Position numbers and translations under genes: made by a program
NCBI GenBank assembly: GCA_027625915.1
Contig: JANTQA010000032.1
Location: 14,710,001-14,774,000, forward strand
Direction: 5' to 3'
DNA from: Anaeramoeba flamelloides
Taxonomy: Eukaryota; Metamonada; Anaeramoebidae
Length of the DNA stretch: 64,000 nucleotides
Notes under the pieces: model-generated
What the model was told of the DNA's origin: nothing
The model's database searches: none
The model's input: only the letters and a program-made list of their open reading frames with translations
In this document: piece by piece, positions 13,006 through 23,700 of the stretch
Numbering within the stretch: the stretch's first letter is position 1
How the letters are laid out: every line of letters begins with the position of its first letter

Positions 13006-13745
13006 TTAAATGTTCCACAAACTGTTTGGAAACCCCATAAGATTGGTAAAAGTCATGAGATTATTTGTCGTGAAGATTGGGTTGAGATCATTTTTTAAAT
13101 CTATGCAAAGGCTAAAACACTTCACTTCCAAATTATCGTTTTTAAATGAAAGCCCAGAGAGCACACTCAAAACCCAAAAATTAGTCTTCTTAATTTGCAC
13201 ATTTATTGGCATTGGTAGCTTCTTTGTTGTGATCCATTTTTCGGTGCAATCGATCAGAAAATTCCTTTCTTCAACAAGACGCTTTTCAAGATTAGCTACA
13301 CTTTCTTCAAAAGTACAATTCATCTCACCAAAGATTTTTTATAAGATCGGGAAATGCCTTTCTGAACATGAGAAATTTTTATGGATCGGAAGACCAGAAT
13401 CGATCGAAGTTTTTTCTGGAGCCAGACTCATTTTTATTGTTTATTCGCTACTATTTTTTTCTGTAATTATAGTTACCATCTTTATGCTGTGTACGATTTT
13501 GTTCCTTTTTTGATCTTTTTGTTCCTTTGTATCTGTAATTTTTTGTTTTTTTTTTTTTTTTTTTTATTTTGGTGAAACGGAAATTAGACTTTTTTTCAAT
13601 TTAAGGGGGCTGTCTCTTCCATAGATTTCACAAAGTGTGTAAGAGGCGATTGTAAGTAGTGTATTTTTATTGTTGTTTCGAGATCTCTCTCAAAATACTT
13701 TTCAAAACTGTCATTTTTGATAAAATCATCGCCATCACATGTTGC
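13006..13745 (-). CDS. Unrecognised protein, at least two exons, antisense to the bPH gene
   Basis: Exon-like piece A (13745-13596) follows an acceptor (…TTTTTTAG at 13746) and is open for 49 codons to a TGA, reading as ordinary acidic/aromatic protein (…FEKYFERDLETTIKIHY…). Piece B (13323-13006) opens at ATG 13323, preceded by an in-frame stop, and encodes 105 residues (MNCTFEESVANLEKRLVEER…), ending TAA at 13006. A donor inside piece A (GTGAAA, after …SPLTHF) and the AG just before 13323 would join them in phase 0. Otherwise they are two separate units. A further possible upstream exon lies near 13975-13875 (…KYNTLKIFKNWNVDYN…). Codon use (GAA, AAG, AAT) looks more natural on this strand than on the other strand for 13006-13323. 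No family is recognised. Confidence 0.4.
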
Positions 13746-16700
13746 CTAAAAAATGATCTAAAAAGTGATTTTTTTCAAATGAAACACTATTTACACATCA
13801 CTATTATGAAAAAATAAAAGTGAAAAAAAAAAGTTAGACAAAACTACAATTATCATTTCATCATTGTTAATTGAGCTTATCCACATTATAATCAACATTC
13901 CAGTTCTTAAAAATCTTGAGGGTGTTGTATTTATTGTTGTGAATATAACTACGATTTTTAAAAGTCTCTAGTCTAGAAAAAAAGGTCTAGATTGGGGTAA
14001 AAATTTTTAAATGGATGTGACAATGAATTTTCTTTAATTCAACTTGGAGAGATTTACTTTAATAGATAATAACGAATAGTTTTGAAAATGTTGTACTCAT
14101 CTAAAAAAACTCAAATACGGAAAAAAATAACTGATGATAAATATTGAGAGTGTGCGTAGAGTGTCGTAGAGTGCCGTCAAGTGCCTAGGTTTTCCAGAAT
14201 TTAAAAGAATTGAGTGAAAATTTTGATTTTGCTCTATTCTTTTGAATTCTGGAAAACCTAGGGACTTGACGGCACTCTACGACACTCTACGACACTCTAC
14301 GACACTCTACGACACTTCCTAAAACTCGGAATTTATTTAGAGTTTTTTGTCCTAGATATAATGTAGGTAAGATTAATACTCATGGTATACCTTTTCTTTA
14401 AAAAATGAAAAACAAAATATTTCTAAACAAAGAAAGAAAAAAAAAAAAAGAGAAAAGAAGAAAGAAAAGAGAAGTCAATAAATAGTAAAAAAAAAAAAGT
14501 AAAAACTTCATTAAAAAGTTTTTTTTGTAACCACGTATTGAACGGGTAGGTGGTTGTTTCCTATTATGTTGAAAATTTCTGGATCACCATTCCACCATAA
14601 TTTATTTTAATAAAGATGTCTAAATATTTAACCAACTATAGATCAAATAAAATAGGTTACTTTATTAGGTTTCTAATTAGAATTTTATAGATAGGGTACA
14701 TCTATAAAGTGTTGAGGTTTTTCAGAATAAGATTTGGATTTCGAAATTTTCTTTTCCGTTGCTTGGCATTTTTTTTTTATTTTTTTTTACAAGTTTTCAA
14801 AATCACGTTTACAAGATATCGACTCGAAAGCAAAAACCCAGTCCAAAGTAACTGACTCGACAGATTGCATCAACTGAACATATTGAGTTCACTTCCAGGA
14901 AGATCGATCCATTTCGCTTCAGTTGATTTCAATTCTCTTCAGTTGCTTTATTTAAGTTCAGTTTGTTTAAGATCTTACCATTAGCAAGTTTATTAATTCT
15001 TATAATAATTTTTTATTCATCATTGTTCCTTCTCCAAGCACACCCCTAAAAAAAATCAAAAAGCGGAGAGTCCAAGGAACACAAACAACTTAAAAAAGGG
15101 AATTTTCGATATAAAGTAAAAAGGATAAAAAAAAACATAAAATTTTAGAAAAAATTCATAAGATTTAATACATAATTTAACAATTTCAGAATAAAATTAT
15201 AAGCCTACCTTCAAAATTGGTTTGACTTTATGTATAATATTTAACAGTGGATTAAATGCCGTATTTTAAAAAGGAAAACCAAAAAAAAAAAAAAAAAAAA
15301 CGGCTGTTTAATTTAATACACAGGTTTTGTATCCCGAACATGCATATTTTTGAACACTTTATATTACCCCAAGGGAATTTTTAAGGAATTTGAGAAATTT
15401 CAGATTAATTTTCTTTTAAATTATTTCACCATAAGTGACTGGGGTGTTTTTTTTTTTTTCGGAAAAGATCTTCAATATCTCACCTTTATCAACCAATTTA
15501 TTCTTTTCTCTCTCTCTATATATGTATTAAATGTAAATCAAATATTGTTCACAAAAATTCAATATTGTTAATTGATATTTAAATTTGAAAAAAGTTGGTT
15601 AAATCTATATTTTATGCGAAAATTTCTAAATAGAAATTTAAGTTCGAGAGTATATTTCAATTTTCATTCTGAACAATAATAACAACATGGCGAAAAAATT
15701 TCAATTTTTTTCAATGTTTATCCTGACTATTTCGTTTTCTGGATGCAATTTTTGAAAATTAAAGATCTCCTTTTCTATGATAATACTCATTATAAACAAG
15801 ATAATATAAGTAAATTATCTTTGATTTTTAAATGAAAATTTGAAATCCGAAAAATTAAAAAATAAAAAGATGATCTAGTTAAAGTTTTATACTATTTATG
15901 ATTTAAATACAATTAAACAAGATTTTCACACATTTCTCTATTCTTTTTTTAAGGTTTTTTTGTCTACTTTTTGAATTTTACACAATTTATTTGTTTTTGG
16001 ATAAAATAGAAATATATTCAAAAACTTTTAAAACGAAGTGTTTTTTCAAAATTATTTCTCTTTTATCTAAAATTATTTTTTTATTTGTTGTGATTTAATA
16101 AACTTAAAAATTCATTTCTTGCGGAAAAAATAATTTTATAAATAACACTCATATTTAATATCTGGAATTAGTCTTTTCTTTCTTTATTTGAAAAAAAAAA
16201 AAATTGAAATTTATCAAAAAAACTGAGATAATTAATATGTATTTTAGAAGGAACCCCGAAAAAATATATGGATTAAACTAAAGTTAAACTTGAAGTTTGA
16301 GTACAAGTTAAATATACTTTCTTTTTGTTTAACCGTAACACCTCAAAGCATAAGTGAAACGGATGTACATTTTTTGAAATTAAAAAAAAAATGTGAAAAT
16401 AAAAAATTGTTTCAATCATAGTTTTTTACCAAAGTAGTTGACATTCAAAAATCAAATTGAAAATAAAGTCAAAGATGAACTTTTAAAAAAGGAAAAATTC
16501 AATCTGGCCAATTGCTCAAAAACAATAATTAAAAAATTGTTAGAACAATAAGAAAAAGAGATTAGATCATTTATAACTTTCTTCATATAGTTTAATATTG
16601 ATTCTTGAAAAGAAAACTTTAACTTCAGAAAAAACACACACTGCATCATTGATTTTTCTAATGATCACCAATAATAATAGCTTATTCCATGCAAAAAATT

Positions 16701-17502
16701 TAATTTAATTCTTTAAAAGAAAACTTTGAATTGAAAAAATTGAATAAAAAATTTTGTTTTATTTTTATAATTACAATTCCCTAAGTTCAAAGAAATACAA
16801 TTCTGATTTTGGAATTATTGATAAGAACATATTGCATTTTTTACTTTTTATTTGAATCTCAGAAATCACAGAAATGAGTGACATTATATTTTTAGACTCT
16901 GTAGAAATTATTATATTACAGCCCCCTTTTTTTATTTAAATTTTTATTGAGACTCTTTTCTGCAATTGTACAAATATAATATTTTAACAATCATTTTATA
17001 TTTTTAATGTACCAACTAAATTTAATTTCTGTCTTCTTATTTTATTATTTTTTTTTAATATCAAATTATAATTATTATAGATAATAAAATGACACCCTTT
17101 TTTGGCCCCACTTTAATTGTTTTAAGTATAACACTTGGTAGAGCGGTAGTTAAACTTACAAGGATTCCATATGATTTTATTTATATTTTAACAGATCAGC
17201 AAATTATTACCTATTCTTCACCAGAAGTACATGGTTTTATTATTTCAAAACCACGATTAATCAATTGGAAATATCAGGATTTAAAAATGATCAAAAAGAA
17301 ACAATACAAAGATGAAGGAATATCAATGATTTTTCAAATTGTAAAACACCCAACAGTAATTTTTTTCAAACACTCTTATTTCGGCTTTCTTTATATTTTG
17401 GAAAAATCTCGTCCAAAAATTTTGAATATTTTAAAAAAAAGAGCAAAACAATTCCAAAAAAGAAGAAAAGGAAAAAGAAAAAATGAATCAAATAACAAAT
17501 AA
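13010..17502 (+). CDS. Membrane protein with bacterial-type PH (bPH/DUF304-like) domain, two exons
   Basis: Exon 1 ends at 13490 (donor GTACGA, after …IFMLCT frame phase 1). Exon 2 is 17081-17502 (acceptor TATTATAG). The join restores frame as …TIFML-YNKMTPFFGP…. The joined protein has the hallmarks of bPH-like proteins: EHEKFLWIGRPES near the start, two hydrophobic segments (…ARLIFIVYSLLFFSVIIVTI and …GPTLIVLSITLGRAV), then YILTDQQIITYS, matching the Y-x-LT-x-x-R/Q-I motif, then a β-rich region and a Lys/Arg-rich tail. Taken from the first ATG at 13010 it is 300 aa, but the first ~105 codons lie antisense to another good frame and read as Phe/Ser/Leu-rich. The true start may lie in an unseen upstream exon joined near 13324-13350. 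The intron is 3590 bp and carries repeats and antisense exon-like sequence. Confidence 0.55.
14146..14325. repeat. Hairpin element with tandem CTACGACACT decamers
   Basis: Two arms of about 70 bp are inverted copies (GTAGAGTGCCGTCAAGTGCC, TAGGTTTTCCAGAATT… against …GAATTCTGGAAAACCTAGGG, ACTTGACGGCACTC). The right arm runs into four to five tandem CTACGACACT units. It lies in the bPH gene intron. Relatives occur at about 34905-35470 and 46740-46870. No coding capacity. Confidence 0.7.
15130..15365 (+). repeat. Diverged copy of the 431-bp repeat unit
   Basis: The phrases CCTACCTTCAAAATTGGTTTGA, AGTGGATTAAATGCCGTATT and TTTTTGAACACTTTATA match in order the phrases of the tandem units at 47945-48790 (CTTCAAAATTGATTT…, GATTGAATGTTGCCTTGG, TTATTTTGAACACTGTAAAA). 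A 21-nt poly(A) run interrupts it. No coding role is seen. Confidence 0.45.
15366..17080. other. Remainder of the bPH gene intron
   Basis: AT-rich intron sequence ending in a T-rich stretch and the acceptor TATTATAG at 17080. I see no further exon or repeat copy that I can support. Confidence 0.4.
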
Positions 17503-17934
17503 AATTTTCTTAATACACACATTTATTGAAGAAAATGTTTTTTGTTAAAAAAAAAAATTAAAAATAAAAAAAACCTAACTTTTTGAATAATTCTATTATT
17601 AGTTTGTTTTTGTTTAAGGTTTTATTTTTTTTTGAAATCAAGAAAAAAATATTTTATTCTCATGCTGATCACTCTAAAATTTGATTTGTTTATTATTATT
17701 TTAATCAAGAAGTGTAAATTTGACTCTAAATAGTAGTATTTTCTTAAATTTCTGAAAAAAAATTCAAGCGTAAATCCTAGATTTCACTATTGTACAAGAG
17801 TAAAGGCATATCCAAATTATTTTTATTGTTAAGAAGAAAAAACAAACAAAAAATTGATCAAAAAATTAAGATAAAAAAAAAAGAAAATTAAAAATAAACA
17901 ACTTTAAATAGATTAAGGGATTAGTATTTTTTAA

Positions 17935-19020
17935 AAATAAAATGAATATTTTTCAAGATCTTGAAAAAAACTTTTTTTATAATTTGTGTTTTATGTATTT
18001 GAAATGGAAGATAAGCTCATTTCTTTCAAACAATTTATTAATTGGATTCTATTATTTTTGAAGTTCAAAATTTTAACATGTTTCCAATATCATGATAAAA
18101 AAAGTAACCTATTATTTTTCTTAAACAATTTGATTAATTCTTGAAAATGATAAAAGATGTTTTTTGTTTAATGTTGGAAAGTCTTGATTTTGAAAGAAAA
18201 ATTGTTTTTTGCTATTGTTTTTCAGAATAAATATTTCAATTCATATCCCAGTCAATAAAACTAATTGCTGTATAGGCGATTTAATAAATTTAAATTTGAT
18301 AGAAGTTTAACAAAATTTTATCAATAAAATTGAGATTTATTATATAAGTTTTTTTATCCTTTAAAGTTTATTAAAAAAGTAATGTTTCTTGTTGTAAAAA
18401 AAATGAAAAAAATTTTTGAAATAAATTTCAATTTTGAAAATTTTTTTAACAAATTGTTTGATCTTATGAACAAGAATCATTATAACAATTTAAATCATTT
18501 TTAGAAATAAAAAAGTTGATTTTGAATTTTGAGAATATAATTAACTAATTCCCTAATATCTTTAAGAAAATTTTATTTTGAAAAATTGAATTTTCAATTG
18601 AGAACAAAAACACAATTTCTAAGTAAAATTTTGTAAAATGACTTTAAATCTTTAATAGTAATAATTATATTCTTCTTAAAACAATACAATTATTTTTCAA
18701 TCAGTTGGATAAATTAATTTTTTTTTTATGAACTAAAAGAATTATCAAAAAAGAATAAAACTCTTTAAATTATTATTCTTGGCAACAAAGAGTTGGTATT
18801 GTATAATAATGATAGAAATGACAATAAATGGGGTAAAAAATTTTTATAATGTTTGAAATAAAATGAATTTAAAGTGTTTTTCTTTTTCAAAAAATGGAAA
18901 AAAAAAATAGATTTCACTAAAAATATTTTCTTTTATGGCTTTTTTAGTTGATCAGAATTTTTTGACACTTTGCATCTAGAAATTTGTAAGTAGAGAATGC
19001 CAATAATAAAATATGTTCTT
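17935..19020 (+). repeat. ~1.1-kb dispersed repeat, copy 1
   Basis: Collinear with 55605-57045: shared phrases include TGTTGGAAAGTCTTGATTTT, GAAAGAAA…, CCCAGTCAATAAAACTAATT, TGATCAGAATTTTTTGACAC and GTAGAG at the end. The central part (about 18716-18872) is in opposite orientation to the same part of the other copy. No coding capacity is seen; family unknown. Confidence 0.65.
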
Positions 19021-19105
19021 ATTTTGTCATGTTGCAATATAAACTCTGTTTCTGTCAAAGGTGCCCAACATTTTTTTCAAAATCAATTATTTTAAATAAT
19101 TGACC
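19021..19105 (+). repeat. Short repeat shared with 40238-40330
   Basis: The phrase TTTCTGTCAAAGGTGCC.ACA, followed by TCAATTATTTTAAATAATTGA and GAAGAAAAAATA, recurs in reverse complement at about 40238-40330. It contains its own short palindrome around TTTAAA. Function unknown. Confidence 0.5.
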
Positions 19106-19267
19106 CTTGAAGAAAAAATAAAAAATAAGTAGAATAATAAGCATTAAAGAATTATTGATATATGTCTGAGAGAAAACTAATTAATAAATGTATTTTCTTA
19201 AAATTTTCATAACTTAAATTCTTAGGTTTCCTATTGAGACAAACAAAAATGTTCGTTTTAAACTTCT

Positions 19268-19440
19268 ACTGGTATTGGAATAATAAATAGAAAATATTTT
19301 TCACTTCATTTTCCATACCTTTCCTATAGAAATCAAGTTCCCAAATGAAGTTTGTTGGTATTTGTTGTCTCTATTTGAAAAAGGAAATGAAAATGAAGTG
19401 AAAATTTTTCATATTTATTCAACAAATATCAGGATCAAAG
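19268..19440. repeat. Hairpin MITE, TGGTATTTGAATT family, copy 1
   Basis: Inverted arms (…TTTTTCACTTCATTTTCC… against …GGAAATGAAAATGAAGTGAA AAATTTTTC). It resembles the better preserved copies at 32955-33117 and 56566-56732, which share the CTCTATTTGAAAAA.GAAAT phrase. Not coding. Confidence 0.5.
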
Positions 19441-20753
19441 ATCGAATAGAATTCCAATAAAAACCAATATGATAATTCAACAATCTTTTTTATGCTTTCA
19501 ATAACCTTAGAATAACACATTTTTACCAAGTAACTATTGATCTTGTAATAAAAAAATTTTTTACAACTGAATGACGTTTTAAAAAAAAATTGAAAAAAAA
19601 AAAACAAAAAAAATGTGAAAAAATGATTTCAATTTGAAAATTTCCAAAATAAAATTTTTCTTCTAATATCTATGCAAACCCTTTAAACACATGTATTTTA
19701 CCAATTAAAACTGGGCCCCTTTGACTGAAAAATAGTTTGATACTAATCCCGAAAAAAAAAAACAATTGTTCAAAATCAAAAAAAAAAAAAAAAAAAAAAC
19801 TATCTTTAATTAAGGACTACCAAAAAGCACAACTACAACACTTTTTGTTGATTTAATTTATTATAATAATTGATCATGAAATATTATTAGGGAGGCCATT
19901 GTTTATATGTTATAATTTCTTTTTTCTTTTTGAATATCATTTGTTTTAACACTGAGTATTTTTTTGTCTTTACTTTTTCGTTTTTATTTTAAAGTTACAC
20001 ATACTCTCATGTTTCATTAACCCAGTATAAGCACGTAACCAACTGATCTTTTTATATTGGAGCTCTTTTTTCAGAATAAAAAGAAAAAAAGCGAAAAAAA
20101 TGAAAAAAAATAAAATTAGAATTATTAGTTCTAAATAATTTTTTTTTTTTTTTTTGGGTAACAAATTAACTAAAAATATATTTTATCTTGACTATTTATT
20201 CCATCTAACGGCCACTGGTAAAAAAAGGATATTAGAGAATACAAAACAGTTCTTTTTGAAAATTGTTCAAATTTTTCTTCCGCTAAAAAAAATAATGTTA
20301 GATCAATCAATTACAATTACAATTTAATGATGTTTACTAAAATAAAAAACTGTTTACCTTTCAATTAATAAAAAATAAATTGTTTTTTCCTTTGTTTTCA
20401 AGACTTTTTAAAATCAAATGAAACATTTAACCAGAGGCAATAAAGAAGTATTATTGTTGTAGAACACTTATTCTAAAATCTAAGGAACAAGCAACCCCCT
20501 CAATGGCGAATTGAGTCGAAATAATTTATTTTTCAAATTTTGTTCAAAAAAGTTTCATAATAATAAAAAAAATTTAATTTTTGAAAGATTTTATTATTTA
20601 AAATTTCTTAGGAACAGAGAAATGAGCCAATCAGATTTTTTTTTGTAATATTATTTTATTCGAAAATAATAAAGCAAAATAATCAGATAAAAAGAAATTT
20701 ATTATTGATTTCTTTTTCTTATTTCAATAAAAAATCGTTTCATCGTTTTCTTT
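19441..20753. other. Intergenic region downstream of calcineurin B
   Basis: Between the bPH gene and the 3' end of calcineurin B. It holds poly(A) and poly(T) runs (for example near 19780 and 20141). Weak frames at 19419-19607 and 19970-20164 are homopolymer-driven. No gene is supported. Confidence 0.4.
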
Positions 20754-23700
20754 TTAGATTTCTAATTCATAATATAAAAGCTCATCTAATTTGAAATCTT
20801 TTGTTAAATTAATAAATTCATCATAACTCAATTTCCCATCTTCATCTTTATCAAATTTTGCTATTGTTTTATCAACAATTTGTTGTAATTGTATATCCTT
20901 TAAATTATCACCAGCCATAGATTTCAGTACTAAAAACAAATCACCATTTGAAATAAATCCATCCCCATTTAAATCATAAATTTTAAAAACAACTATGTTA
21001 GCAATTAACCAAAAAAAATAATAAAAAATAAATTTCAAGAATTATTATAATTTTTAGTTAAAAATAAAATAAGAAAATAATTTATAAACCATTATGGTTT
21101 GAGTAAAACAAAAAAAAAAAAAAAAAGAAACGTAATTAAAAGTGGAAAATTAACAAGAAAAAAGTAACAGATTTTAAAAAATAATAATCAATACTATTTA
21201 CACCTTGAAAAATATTTTAAAAAGACACACTTAAGGTACCAGCACATGTACTCATTAAGATTAAATACAAAAAATAAAGTTAAGATCGATTAGTGCTAAA
21301 GCCTAAAAAAGTTCTTTTTAAAAAAATAATTTGTATTTAAATTCAAAAAATAAACAAAATTACAAAAAAACACCCAAATCACTCTATTAACATTAAACTA
21401 ATAGAATTGGATTTTTGATCTGTAATAAAAATTTTTAATCAAAAAAGTATTTTTTTTCTTTTTCTACATAACACAAATATTGTTTAACAAGATACACCCC
21501 AAAGGTGTTATATATCCCTTAGCACCCCAAATATACTAAAAATATTTCAAACAAAATTTTTAATTTGAAATGTTATCAAAGGATTATAAGATATAAAATT
21601 TATAAAAAATTATCTGAGGAAAAAAATTATTATAATTAACAATTGTATAGTTATATTACATACAATAAAAAAATAACTTGAAAAAAAAATTTCAACATTG
21701 GTAAATTTTTTTTTGGTTATTGCGATTTATTTATTTTTTCATCCAAATTTTGTTAAAAATTTTTTTTTTATTTTTGAAAAGTTTGCCTAAACATCAAAAA
21801 CCTCTTAGTTTTAATGATTAAAACACATCATACTTTACTGGAAATTTTTTTGGGAGCCTTTGCACCCCAGAATTGCCTAAAATACTTCATTAAATGATTT
21901 ATTCATTACAAAAGATATTTTGACATCACATAGAAAATTTGTTTTATCTATTGATTACCATTCAATAACAATATCTATATTTGATTCTAAATAATTTAAA
22001 AATAAAAAATAATATAAATTAAATTTGAAAAAAAAATAATTTTTTTAATCATTGTAAAATTTGAAATTTTTCCAACAAGATTTTATTTCAAATTTAAATT
22101 ATTTGGACAATAGTTCGATTATCAGATTAATAATTGATTTTTTTTTTAATTTTTACTATTTTTTTAATTTTTGACTTTTTAAAATCTAGATATAAAATAA
22201 ACAATATTATTGAATTATAGAACATATATCAGAACTTATTTTACAAGATCTGGATTGATTAAAAAAGAAAAAATTCAAATTCTACAAATATATTATTCAA
22301 ATTTTTACCCATAACAAAATTCAAAAAAAAAAAATTTGGTTTCGAAGATTATTTTATTATCTAAGAATAATATTTAAGAGTTATTTTTTTTTTAAAATTT
22401 AGGGTTAATTATTGTATCTATTAAAAAGTTTTTTATTTGATTAATTTTAATTTACTAAAATGAAATTATTTTACATTTTTTTTTTTTTTGTTTTTTCAAG
22501 TAATTTCTGCTACTTAAATAAAAGTTTTATAAAATTATTCATATTAAATTTTTAATTTTGGCCTAAAGAAAATAATTTCATTTTTCACTTGATTTAATAT
22601 TTATTGAAATTTTTTCAGTAATATATATTTTTATTTATTTTTTTTATCATAAAATTAACAACGTGGTTTGATTATTATTAATAATAAATCAATGTGCTGA
22701 GTTTTGAATTACTATTACTGTAATAAAATTTCTGATTTAAAAAATTAAAATAAAAATAAAAATCTTTAAAAAAAATGTAAAAATGAATAATTATTATTTT
22801 TTTTTCCAATTTCAAAAAAAAAAATCAATATCATAACTACTTTATCTTTGAACTATTTTGACTTTTTATCATAATCCAAATCTGGATTGAAGACAAATAA
22901 GAAAATAAATATATTAGTACATCAATATCATTTTAAATCTTTTTTTAAAAAACTTGATGAATTTTAGGCAAATCCGGGGTGCTAAGGGATATAAGCTTAA
23001 TTTCAAAAATAGGGGCAAATTTTTGATTGAAAAAAAAATGTAGTTTCTCATTTAGTGAATACCAAAACTCAAACCAGAAAAATCAGAACTTAAAACTAAA
23101 AAATAACTGTCTAAAACACCCTTTTCTGTTTTAATTATTATTTCTACAGTCAGTTTCACTTTTAAGACACAAACTTTCAACGAAATTTAAGGCACAAAAA
23201 AAATCTCAAATTAAAGCACAAAATTCAAATTCTAGTAAAAATAAATTGTAAAAAAAAAAATTCCAAATTTTGTGCCTTAATTTGAGATTTTTTGTGTGCC
23301 TTAAATTTCGTTGAAAGTTTGTGCCTTAAAAGTGAAACTGACTGTAATAAAAGAATAGAGAAAAGAAACCCATTAAGAAAAAAATAAATCTGACCCTATT
23401 TTTGAAATGATTTTTCATCTTAAAATTATCCATTTAAGATTCACCATTGCTTCCAAGAACCTTTTTGAAACAACTTTCCATCAGAGTTATCAGATTTTTA
23501 CTATTCACCCATTTGGTATCAACCCAAACTTTCCTTGATACCTTTTTCAAGATAAAAAGAATCTCAACAAAAGAAAGAAAAAGAAAAAGAACAAGAAAAG
23601 AAAACGAAAACAAAACCAATTTTTTGAATGTACAACAAAGAACTCAAAGATAAAATGAATACGATCACATTCATCACATTGTCTCCAAATGAAAGAGAAA

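Noticed and set aside
14146-14325. CRISPR array or telomere-like tandem repeats
   Set aside because: The CTACGACACT units are directly adjacent without spacers, are part of a hairpin and sit in a eukaryotic intron, so they are not a CRISPR array; the unit is not a known telomere repeat.
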